A stretch of 5,316 nt of DNA from an uncultured Bacteroidales bacterium. Lineage in GTDB: Bacteria; Bacteroidota; Bacteroidia; Bacteroidales; Paludibacteraceae. Shown here piece after piece: positions 1 through 5,316 of the stretch. Under the pieces are notes generated by a model. The model did no database searches, had not been told where the DNA came from, and was given only the letters and a program-made list of their open reading frames with translations. Made by a program: the position numbers and the translations under genes. Within the stretch, counting starts at the first letter, position 1; each line of letters starts with the position of its first letter. The stretch is from NCBI GenBank assembly GCA_937886455.1, contig CALGCU010000076.1, positions 1 to 5,316 of the forward strand, in the 5' to 3' direction.

Positions 1-342
1 ACAACACTAGCCACAATACAACAAAACACAACAACAGAAACCAACGACATACAATACCCCAAACTACTCAGAAAACTACAAATATACCGAATACAAAAAG
101 CCAAAGAACAACAAATATCACCCTATATGGTACTATCCACCAAAGCATTGATTGAAATTACCAACAAACTACCACAAAAAGAAAATGAACTGCTGAAAAT
201 TAAAGGAATAGGAAAAATCAAAGTACAAAAATATGGAAAAGACATCATAGCCATCATTGATCAATTTACAGCAGAAAACAATTTAGAAGGATTTGTGGCA
301 CAAAAAATGTTCTATACACAAGAAAAGAAAAACGAAAAATGA
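1..342 (+). CDS. C-terminal part of an HRDC-domain protein, probably a DNA helicase (5' end outside window)
   Basis: The reading frame is open from base 1 and ends at TGA 340-342, so 113 C-terminal residues are visible and the true start lies upstream. A polar T/Q/N-rich linker (residues 1-15 of the fragment) leads into an HRDC domain (about 19-90). The visible landmarks are YPKLLRKLQIYRIQKAKEQQ, then ISPYMVLSTKALIEI, then the helix-hairpin-helix-like LLKIKGIGKIKVQKYG. HRDC domains are accessory nucleic-acid-binding modules at the C-terminus of RecQ helicases, of RNase D, and of some PIF1/UvrD-like helicases in Bacteroidota. A helicase is therefore the best guess, but no motor domain is in view, so I cannot choose between RecQ-like and PIF1-like. 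A charged tail of about 20 residues follows the domain. The stop overlaps the start of the next gene in an ATGA, which suggests co-transcription and translational coupling. The internal ATG at 127 lies inside the HRDC fold and is not a plausible start. Confidence 0.85.
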   Translation, partial: TTLATIQQNTTTETNDIQYPKLLRKLQIYRIQKAKEQQISPYMVLSTKALIEITNKLPQKENELLKIKGIGKIKVQKYGKDIIAIIDQFTAENNLEGFVAQKMFYTQEKKNEK

Positions 343-938
343 CAACAGCTGAAACATATATCACAATACCAAAACAAGGCGAAGGACTATACAAAGAAAA
401 AGGAAGTAAGTTCATCGCCTATGCCATTCCGGTACAAACAGTTGAAGAAGTCAAAAACATCATAAAAGAATATCAAAAACAATACCATGACGCACGACAT
501 GTATGCTATGCATATATGCTCGGAGCAGACAGAGAAGAATACAGAGCAAACGATGATGGAGAACCATCAGGAACAGCAGGAAGACCAATACTGGGACAAA
601 TCAACAGTCGCAACCTCACCAATATATTAGTCATAGTCATTCGCTATTTCGGAGGTATACTCTTAGGAACAGGAGGACTCATAGTAGCCTACAAACAAGC
701 TGCATCTGAAGCACTTGACAATGCAGGACAAATAGAAAAAATAGTAGAAATAACACACAATGTATTCTTCAACTACCAACAAATGAATGACATCATGCGA
801 ATCATAAAAGAAGAAGAAGCAACAATCATAAACAACCAATTCCATCAAACATGCCAAACAACATTCACAGTACCAAAAGCAAGAGAACAACGACTCATAC
901 AACGAATGAAAGACCTTCGCACAGTTAAAATAGAATAA
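339..938 (+). CDS. yigZ: YigZ/IMPACT family protein (UPF0029 plus C-terminal DUF1949-like domain)
   Basis: This 199-residue protein has the usual length and layout of the bacterial YigZ family. The N-terminal UPF0029/Impact domain covers about residues 15-125. Its signatures are KGSKFIAYA (21-29), YHDARHVCYAY (49-59), DDGEPSGTAGRPIL (72-85) and VIRYFGGILLGTGGL (100-114). The C-terminal part (about 136-199) fits the ferredoxin-like DUF1949 domain. The eukaryotic homologue IMPACT regulates the kinase GCN2. The bacterial role is unsettled: a ribosome- or nucleic-acid-related function has been proposed, and some members carry a proline-dipeptidase label that I would not trust. The start ATG at 339 overlaps the upstream stop (ATGA). 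It also gives the expected N-terminus, with a short strand before the conserved Gly-Ser-Lys-Phe. No terminator hairpin is visible after the TAA at 936-938, so some transcription may continue into the amidase gene. Confidence 0.93.
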   Translation: MTTAETYITIPKQGEGLYKEKGSKFIAYAIPVQTVEEVKNIIKEYQKQYHDARHVCYAYMLGADREEYRANDDGEPSGTAGRPILGQINSRNLTNILVIVIRYFGGILLGTGGLIVAYKQAASEALDNAGQIEKIVEITHNVFFNYQQMNDIMRIIKEEEATIINNQFHQTCQTTFTVPKAREQRLIQRMKDLRTVKIE

Positions 939-941
939 ATC

Positions 942-973
942 ATTGGCATTCTACAGAAAATACACTAACTTTG
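942..973 (+). promoter_or_regulatory. Probable Bacteroidota-type promoter for the amidase-mlaD operon
   Basis: TAACTTTG at 966-973 matches the -7 consensus TAnnTTTG fully. ATTG at 942-945 matches three of the four bases of the -33 element TTTG. The spacer is 20 nt, inside the usual 19-21. Transcription would begin near 980 and leave a leader of about 30 nt, A-rich and without a Shine-Dalgarno sequence, before the ATG at 1011. The promoter fills the 72-nt gap after yigZ. It implies that the envelope genes can be expressed independently of the upstream pair. Confidence 0.7.
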
Positions 974-1010
974 CAACAACACTCTAAAAGAGAAACAAAC
1001 CATACACACT

Positions 1011-2138
1011 ATGAACAAAACAATACAAATCATTATAACTCTACTGTGTTGCATACTAACAATAAACATACACACACAAGCAAAAACAACACAAACAAAA
1101 CCATTTACCATAGTCATTGATGCTGGACACGGAGGACGTGACCCTGGAGCAATGGGAAAAATAACAAGAGAAAAAGACATCAATCTGGCCATAGCACTCA
1201 AATTAGGCAAAAAAATAGAGCAGGGGATAGAAAACGTAAAAATACACTACACACGCACAACAGACATCTTCCTGCCATTACAAGACCGTGCAAACTTCGT
1301 TAACCAAAAAGGAGCAGACCTATTCATATGTATACACACAAATGCAGTAGACAACCCCAACGTAAAAGGAGCAGAAACATTCACACTCGGACTAAGCAAA
1401 GCTGACTCTAATCTTGATGTAGCAATGCGAGAAAACGCAGTGATTCTATTAGAAGATGACTACAAAGCCAACTATCAAGGATTTGACCCAAACTCTGTAG
1501 AATCATATATTATGTTTGATTTTATGCAAGACCAATACATAGACAAAAGTCTCTCATTTGCTGTATTGGTACAAAACAACCTCACATCCCAATGCAACCG
1601 TTATGACAGAGGAGTAAGACAAGCAGCATTCTGGGTATTACACAAATCAGCATGCCCAAGTGTCCTAGTTGAAGTAGGATTCATCACAAATCCTCAAGAC
1701 GAAAAATACTTAGCATCTGAAACTGGAAGAAATGCCATAGCTGAAGCTATCTACAACGCAGTAGTACGCTACAAAAAAGACATTGATAAGAAAAATGGAG
1801 TTTTAAATAATCAAAAAATAAATACAAGTGATGCGAAGGTACAAAAAGACACACCACAAATACCTGTCGCAGAAGGAATATGCTACAAAATACAAATTGC
1901 TGCAGTAAAAACAGAATTACCAAATGACGATCAAGCATTCAAAGGACTGACCAATATAACATATTACAAAGAAAATAATTACTACAAATACACCTATGGC
2001 AACGAATCAACATTTGAAGCCATAGAACAAAAGCGCAAAGACATCAAGAACAAATTCCCGGATGCTTTTGTTGTAGCATTTAAAGACGGAGAAAAAATTA
2101 GCGTAAAAACAGCAAGACAAATAGAAAAAGGGAAATAA
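1011..2138 (+). CDS. Secreted N-acetylmuramoyl-L-alanine amidase (Amidase_3) with SPOR-like C-terminus
   Basis: This 375-residue zinc amidase cleaves the bond between N-acetylmuramic acid and L-alanine in peptidoglycan, in the periplasm. Residues 1-24 look like a Sec signal peptide: Lys3, a hydrophobic core and a TQA cleavage site. The Amidase_3 domain spans about 32-254. Its zinc ligands are likely H40 (in IDAGHGGRDPGA), E54 and H109 (in ICIHTNA), with E221 (in VLVEVGF) as the catalytic glutamate, so the active site appears intact. A polar linker (about 256-288) leads to a SPOR-like domain (about 290-365) with YKIQIAAV and FPDAFVVAF. SPOR domains bind glycan strands stripped of stem peptides at division sites, so a role in cell separation is plausible. 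The family corresponds to AmiA/B/C of E. coli, but the exact orthologue is not clear and I give no symbol. The mlaD-like gene follows after 14 nt and is probably co-transcribed. The ATG at 1011 is supported by the signal peptide and the promoter just upstream. Confidence 0.95.
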   Translation: MNKTIQIIITLLCCILTINIHTQAKTTQTKPFTIVIDAGHGGRDPGAMGKITREKDINLAIALKLGKKIEQGIENVKIHYTRTTDIFLPLQDRANFVNQKGADLFICIHTNAVDNPNVKGAETFTLGLSKADSNLDVAMRENAVILLEDDYKANYQGFDPNSVESYIMFDFMQDQYIDKSLSFAVLVQNNLTSQCNRYDRGVRQAAFWVLHKSACPSVLVEVGFITNPQDEKYLASETGRNAIAEAIYNAVVRYKKDIDKKNGVLNNQKINTSDAKVQKDTPQIPVAEGICYKIQIAAVKTELPNDDQAFKGLTNITYYKENNYYKYTYGNESTFEAIEQKRKDIKNKFPDAFVVAFKDGEKISVKTARQIEKGK

Positions 2139-2152
2139 ATATAACACAAATT

Positions 2153-3079
2153 ATGAAACAAAACAGTAATACAAAAAGAGTAGTAAAAGTAGGAATTGTA
2201 GCACTAATCAGCCTATTCCTATTGTATTTTGGCTTAAACTTCTTGAAGGGAATAGACATATTCTCATCTGTCAACAACTATTATGGTACATACGAAGAAA
2301 TTGGAGGATTAGTACCTTCTGCACCGGTTTACATCAAAGGATACAAAGTAGGACAAGTAGAGGATGTAAAATATGACTTTACAAAAACACCTGCATTCAC
2401 TGTAACTGTATCCGTTAGCGCAGACATTCAACTTCCACAAGGAACTGAAATGCAACTATTTGATGATGGACTCATGGGAGGAAAAGCCGTACAATTCATC
2501 CTCCCACAACAAGCATCATATACCAACACTTACCAAGATAAAGACACACTACCTACAATTGTTGCAGGAGGCCTCATTGACCTACTCGCTGGTGATATGT
2601 TACCTAAAATCACATCAGCAGTTAATCACATAGATTCACTATCAATATCACTCAACACTTTAATCAACGGAGAAGAAATACAACAAACACTCAAATCATT
2701 GAAAAATACGACCAATGATTTAGCACACTCTTCTGCTCAACTAAAATCATTGATGCAACACAAATTACCTTCACTAGTAGACAATGTAGATGTTGTTGTA
2801 CGAGATTTAAGCACAGTAACCAACAGCCTGGCAAAAACAGATTTAACCAAAACACTCAATAGTGTGGATTCTGTCATGACCAACCTACAAACACTTAGTG
2901 CACAACTCAATGATCCTAATGGCACAATAGGACTTCTCATGAATGATAAGCAATTATATTTCAATCTATCAAATACAGCAGCAAGTGCAGATCAACTACT
3001 GATTGATTTAAAAGAAAACCCAAAACGCTATGTACACTTCTCGCTCTTTGGAAAGAAAGATAAAAAAACAAAAGAGTAG
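2153..3079 (+). CDS. mlaD: MlaD/MCE-family protein, probable phospholipid transporter component
   Basis: This 308-residue protein has a short basic N-terminus, one transmembrane helix (about 11-31, VKVGIVALISLFLLYFGL) and a single MCE domain (about 40-118). The MCE domain contains YEEIGGLVPSAPVYIKGYKVGQV and LFDDGLMGGKAVQF. A long, mostly helical region (about 125-285) follows, then the tail NPKRYVHFSLFG (289-300), which I recognise as usual in Bacteroidota MCE proteins, and a Lys-rich end. MCE proteins of the MlaD type form hexameric rings at the inner membrane and pass phospholipids between the membranes, working with an MlaE permease and MlaF ATPase. Neither partner is in this window. The helical region could build a periplasmic tube or needle as in other long MCE proteins (inference). 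The gene lies 14 nt after the amidase with no terminator between them. The TAG at 3077-3079 is followed by the shared hairpin at 3134-3180. The mlaD symbol is by family, not proven orthology. Confidence 0.92.
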   Translation: MKQNSNTKRVVKVGIVALISLFLLYFGLNFLKGIDIFSSVNNYYGTYEEIGGLVPSAPVYIKGYKVGQVEDVKYDFTKTPAFTVTVSVSADIQLPQGTEMQLFDDGLMGGKAVQFILPQQASYTNTYQDKDTLPTIVAGGLIDLLAGDMLPKITSAVNHIDSLSISLNTLINGEEIQQTLKSLKNTTNDLAHSSAQLKSLMQHKLPSLVDNVDVVVRDLSTVTNSLAKTDLTKTLNSVDSVMTNLQTLSAQLNDPNGTIGLLMNDKQLYFNLSNTAASADQLLIDLKENPKRYVHFSLFGKKDKKTKE

Positions 3080-3133
3080 GGTAAAACATACATTTGAGGC
3101 AACAATCCCTATACGATTTTTATATATAGACAT

Positions 3134-3180
3134 AAAACACACAAGCCATCTTCATTATCCGAAGATGGCTTGTGTGTTTT
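3134..3180. terminator. Bidirectional Rho-independent terminator between convergent genes
   Basis: The arms 3134-3153 and 3161-3180 are perfect reverse complements over 20 bp, with a 7-nt loop (ATTATCC). The lower stem is A/U-rich: four A at the outer left edge and four T at the outer right edge, so transcripts from either side end the hairpin in a U run. The core is GC-richer (AAGCCATCTTC). It lies 54 nt after the mlaD stop and 17 nt beyond the dehydrogenase stop, so it can end both transcription units. Confidence 0.92.
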
Positions 3181-3197
3181 AACGCTTCTATATTTCA

Positions 3198-3974
3198 CTA
3201 TTTCTGAAACTGCTTAAGTCGTTTAATAACAGCAAATACAAACCAATCTGGCAAATGCTTAATAATGGGAACAAACAAATGATTAATCCATCCGGGCATC
3301 GTCTGTTTCTTGCCCCTCTTTGAAGCCTTCAAGGCCTTTCTCACTAATTTAGCAGGAGGCATACTCACACCTAAACCAACAGCCACCTTTCGCCAATAAG
3401 TTGAAAGACCATATAAAGTAGTATCCACTGCACCTGGACACACTGCAGTTACAATAACTCCATGAGGCTTAAGTTCATACCACAAAGAACGTGAGAAATT
3501 CAATATATAGGCTTTAGTCGCATTATAGATATTAATACCCGGCATTGTCATCCAAGCCGACATACTCGACATGTTAATAATACGACCATGACCCCTCTTC
3601 TTCATATCTTCACCAAAGTATCTACATATGCGAGTTACAGTCTTAACATGTAAATCCAACATTAAATCAATACGTCTCGGATCTGTCTTAACCAATTCAT
3701 TAAAGAAAAACACACCTGCATTATTCACCAAAATCTCTACTTCCATTTCATGTTCTTGACAATAGTCAAATAAATTATTGACTGCATTATCTTCTGTTAA
3801 ATCCACATAAAGTGGGGTAACATCAACATGCCATGTCTCATGTAACATTATAGCTGTATCTTTAATTTCTTTTTCTTGGTTAGAAACAATCAATAAATCA
3901 TATCCTTCATGCGCTAAAGCTTTAGCATATTCCAAGCCTATGCCTGAACTTGCACCTGTTACTAATGCTAACAT
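3198..3974 (-). CDS. Short-chain dehydrogenase/reductase (classical SDR family)
   Basis: This 258-residue NAD(P)-dependent oxidoreductase has the length of a classical SDR. The Rossmann cofactor motif TGASSGIG is at residues 6-13, NNAG at 84-87, and the catalytic Ser137, Tyr150 and Lys154 are present (NMSSMSAW and YNATK). PGAVDT at 180-185 follows the last core strand. The strand 2 loop reads VSNQEKE, without the Asp usual for NAD or an obvious Arg for NADP, so the cofactor is undecided. The helix alpha-4 Asn of the catalytic tetrad appears to be His109 (MLDLHVKT). The substrate is unknown. The C-terminal 75 residues (basic KASKRGKK, then a hydrophobic-aromatic stretch ending KRLKQFQK) might touch a membrane, which is inference. 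The gene starts 28 nt after hemW on the same strand, with no promoter or hairpin between, so it is probably co-transcribed with it. The leader is A/T-rich without a Shine-Dalgarno sequence. The family is clear; the reaction is not. Confidence 0.93.
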   Translation of the reverse strand: MLALVTGASSGIGLEYAKALAHEGYDLLIVSNQEKEIKDTAIMLHETWHVDVTPLYVDLTEDNAVNNLFDYCQEHEMEVEILVNNAGVFFFNELVKTDPRRIDLMLDLHVKTVTRICRYFGEDMKKRGHGRIINMSSMSAWMTMPGINIYNATKAYILNFSRSLWYELKPHGVIVTAVCPGAVDTTLYGLSTYWRKVAVGLGVSMPPAKLVRKALKASKRGKKQTMPGWINHLFVPIIKHLPDWFVFAVIKRLKQFQK

Positions 3975-4002
3975 ATTCTTTTATTTTTATCTTTATTATA
4001 CT

Positions 4003-5127
4003 CTAATCTATTAAATCTTCTATTATTCTATTAAGTATCTTTATTCCCTTTCTTGTTGCTCTCAATTGGTCATCTTGACGATACAAATAACCTTGCAACA
4101 AATAAGGGGAGGCGAGATCTAAGCACCTGTCCACCTGATTTTTGCCAAACAAAATACCTGCTTTTGTTAAATCCATTCCTTCTTTTACCCTCATCCTTAA
4201 CATCACATACTCTTCCCATTTTTGCTGTTGCGTCAACATCTCCATTTCATATGGCACAACTTTATACGTAATATCATGAATATATTTATCAAGATTATCT
4301 ACATTCCATTGACGTGAATCCCCATTATATGAATGAGCTCCCGGACCAAATCCCCAATAAACTGTATCATTCCAGTATGAACTATTATGGCGTGAGCGAT
4401 ACCCTTGCCTAGCAAAATTAGACACTTCATAATGTTCAAAACCATGTACTAACAAATGATCACACAAAAAATCATACATTTCATTATACATGTCATCTTC
4501 TTGCTCTTGAATTTTACCCGCTTTCAACCATTGATATAACAAGGTACCTTCCTCAAAACTCAACCCATATGACGAAATATGCTGTATATCATACTGAGTA
4601 GTTCTCCTCACATCCATCTGCCATGTATCCATATCTTGATAGGGTAGTCCATATATCAAATCAACACTGATATTCTGAAAATCAGCCTTTTTTAGCCTTT
4701 CTATCGCTAATGAAACTTGTTTTGAGGTATGGCGTCGATTAATAGCCTTCAACACTCTATCATCCCATGACTGCACACCCATACTCACACGATTAAAGCC
4801 AATATCTCTCCACATAAAGGCATTTTCTTCTGTAACATCATCTGGATTCACTTCAATAGTAATCTCAGCATCTGAATCTATCAAAAACACTGAGCTAATT
4901 TGCTTCATAATTCTTTCCACCCCGTCTCTACACAACACACTGGGAGTTCCTCCTCCAAAGTATATGGTAGAAACTGAACTATTAGGTATATATTCACGCC
5001 TTAATTCTATTTCTTGGGCAATTGACCTTGTCAATTCATCCATTAACTCTGTCTGTGTAGTCGAAAAGAAGTTGCAATAATAACAACGACTCTTACAAAA
5101 AGGAATATGAACATAACAGGCAGCCAT
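4003..5127 (-). CDS. hemW: HemW-like radical SAM protein (often labelled oxygen-independent coproporphyrinogen III oxidase)
   Basis: This 374-residue radical SAM protein has the length of HemW. The [4Fe-4S] cluster motif is HIPFCKSRCYYCNFF, with Cys11, Cys15 and Cys18. The CxxxCxxCxF form is typical of HemW, whereas true HemN oxidases have CxxxCxxCxC. Next come YFGGGTPS (56-63, SAM binding), EVNPDD (92-97), RVSMGVQSWD (113-122), DLIYGLPYQ (156-164) and GFGPGAHSYN (259-268). HNSSYW (247-252) matches the HNxxYW heme-binding motif reported for HemW. HemW binds heme and is thought to deliver it to respiratory or other heme proteins; it is not expected to oxidise coproporphyrinogen. I chose the ATG at 5127. 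The adjacent in-frame GTG at 5128-5130 would add one residue, and a stop lies immediately before it, so no longer form is possible. The gene is first in a two-gene operon with the SDR and has a promoter at about 5203-5234, which leaves a leader of roughly 70 nt. Confidence 0.94.
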   Translation of the reverse strand: MAACYVHIPFCKSRCYYCNFFSTTQTELMDELTRSIAQEIELRREYIPNSSVSTIYFGGGTPSVLCRDGVERIMKQISSVFLIDSDAEITIEVNPDDVTEENAFMWRDIGFNRVSMGVQSWDDRVLKAINRRHTSKQVSLAIERLKKADFQNISVDLIYGLPYQDMDTWQMDVRRTTQYDIQHISSYGLSFEEGTLLYQWLKAGKIQEQEDDMYNEMYDFLCDHLLVHGFEHYEVSNFARQGYRSRHNSSYWNDTVYWGFGPGAHSYNGDSRQWNVDNLDKYIHDITYKVVPYEMEMLTQQQKWEEYVMLRMRVKEGMDLTKAGILFGKNQVDRCLDLASPYLLQGYLYRQDDQLRATRKGIKILNRIIEDLID

Positions 5128-5202
5128 CACTCAAAAAACCATAAATTGAGGCAATCTAAGATTATCTCTAAAAAAAAATACACATTATTATAATATTTTC
5201 TG

Positions 5203-5234
5203 CAAATATACGAAGAAAGTTTGGCTACTGAAAA
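5203..5234 (-). promoter_or_regulatory. Probable promoter for hemW and the downstream dehydrogenase
   Basis: Read on the - strand, TATATTTG (5210 to 5203) matches the Bacteroidota -7 consensus TAnnTTTG. Twenty nt upstream is TTTT (5234 to 5231) within a run of nine T, a 3-of-4 match to the -33 TTTG. Transcription would start near 5196 and give a leader of about 70 nt, mostly A/T, with no Shine-Dalgarno sequence. The -33 side overlaps the divergent tRNA promoter. Confidence 0.6.
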
Positions 5235-5251
5235 AAAAAGTATTACCTTTG
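5220..5251 (+). promoter_or_regulatory. Strong consensus Bacteroidota promoter for tRNA-Pro
   Basis: TTTG at 5220-5223 and TACCTTTG at 5244-5251 both match the -33/-7 consensus fully, with a 20-nt spacer. The predicted start is near 5258, about a dozen bases before the mature tRNA 5' end at 5270. A full match is what one expects for a highly expressed stable RNA gene. The spacer holds an A9 run (5231-5239), which is also the -33 region of the opposite promoter. Confidence 0.85.
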
Positions 5252-5269
5252 CACCGTTTTTAAGAAACA

Positions 5270-5316
5270 CGGGGTGTAGCGCAGTCCGGTTAGCGCACCT
5301 GCTTTGGGAGCAGGGG
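5270..5316 (+). tRNA. tRNA-Pro (anticodon UGG), 3' part beyond the window
   Basis: The 5' acceptor strand is CGGGGTG (5270-5276), followed by TA. The D arm pairs GCGC (5279-5282) with GCGC (5293-5296) around the loop AGTCCGGTTA, which has the conserved GG. The anticodon stem pairs CCTGC (5298-5302) with GCAGG (5310-5314). The seven-base loop TTTGGGA puts TGG at 5305-5307 in the anticodon position, which reads proline CCN codons. The C at the first position is usual for bacterial tRNA-Pro. The variable loop, T arm and acceptor 3' strand lie beyond 5316, so the second half cannot be checked. Confidence 0.95.

Noticed and set aside
1..125. Very A/C-rich, repetitive-looking stretch (many ACA and CAA) that could pass for a repeat or non-coding region
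   Set aside because: It is in frame with the HRDC domain, encodes a T/Q/N-rich linker and the first domain helix, and shows no regular repeat unit.
663..902. Open frame on the - strand inside yigZ, Cys/Tyr/Phe-rich
   Set aside because: It is antisense to a well-conserved gene, and its composition is what A/C-rich sense codons produce on the other strand.
1023..1052. Possible lipoprotein signal at the amidase N-terminus (Cys13-Cys14)
   Set aside because: Leu-Leu precedes the first Cys and no small residue fits the lipobox; a TQA signal peptidase I site follows at residues 22-24.
965..1210. Open frame on the - strand across the amidase start and promoter
   Set aside because: It overlaps the signal peptide and catalytic motif coding of the amidase and has no recognisable domain.
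1747..1938. Open frame on the - strand within the amidase linker and SPOR-like region
   Set aside because: It is antisense to the amidase, hydrophobic by composition, and has no family resemblance.
2737..2964. Open frame on the - strand within mlaD
   Set aside because: It is antisense to the conserved helical region and has no supporting motif or promoter.
3094..3102. TTGAGGCAA, also present at 5146-5154, as a shared regulatory word
   Set aside because: It is only nine bases in two copies, in different contexts (after mlaD and in the hemW leader); chance is sufficient.
3093..3128. Possible promoter after mlaD (TTTG followed by an A/T-rich block)
   Set aside because: No TAnnTTTG lies at the right distance, and the next element is the terminator hairpin with no + strand gene beyond.
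4053..4271. Open frame on the + strand within hemW
   Set aside because: It is antisense to the C-terminal part of hemW and has no motif.
5185..5197. E. coli-like TATAAT and a short palindrome ATTATAAT upstream of hemW
   Set aside because: Bacteroidota do not use this -10 consensus, and such A/T words are expected by chance in this leader.
1..5316. Mobile element, CRISPR array, phage or defence system
   Set aside because: All coding space is filled by recognisable core families, and I see no array-like repeats, insertion ends, integrase or transposase. The tRNA could be an integration site, but its 3' end lies outside the window.

Overview
The window looks like ordinary chromosomal housekeeping DNA from a low-GC member of the Bacteroidota, most likely of the order Bacteroidales. 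Three things point there. Two promoters match the Bacteroidota sigma-ABfr consensus (TTTG, about 20 nt, TAnnTTTG). Start codons are preceded by A/T-rich leaders with no Shine-Dalgarno sequence. An N-acetylmuramoyl-L-alanine amidase with a SPOR-like tail sits directly upstream of an MlaD/MCE-family protein, a pairing I recall as typical of this phylum. I cannot name the genus from the sequence.

Left half, + strand (1-3079): the 3' end of an HRDC-domain protein, probably a helicase (1-342), overlaps by 4 bp a complete YigZ/IMPACT-family gene (339-938). A new promoter (942-973) then serves a secreted zinc amidase that cleaves peptidoglycan (1011-2138) and, 14 nt later, a membrane-anchored MCE protein that probably belongs to a phospholipid transporter (2153-3079). 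The two make a small envelope operon.

Middle (3080-3197): the two transcription units converge on a hairpin with a perfect 20-bp stem (3134-3180) that can serve as a terminator in both directions.

Right half, - strand (3198-5127): hemW, a radical SAM protein of the heme-trafficking family, is followed after 28 nt by a short-chain dehydrogenase. They are probably co-transcribed from a promoter at about 5203-5234. Facing away from it, a strong consensus promoter (5220-5251) drives a tRNA-Pro(UGG) gene that starts at 5270 and is cut off by the window end. The two divergent promoters overlap.

The + strand has more C than G in all the rows I counted, whichever way the genes point, which suggests it is the lagging strand here. 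I found no mobile element, CRISPR array, phage gene, toxin or defence system, and no gene-free stretch over 300 bases. I see no evidence of an undescribed system; the findings are modest points about regulation and sequence variation.
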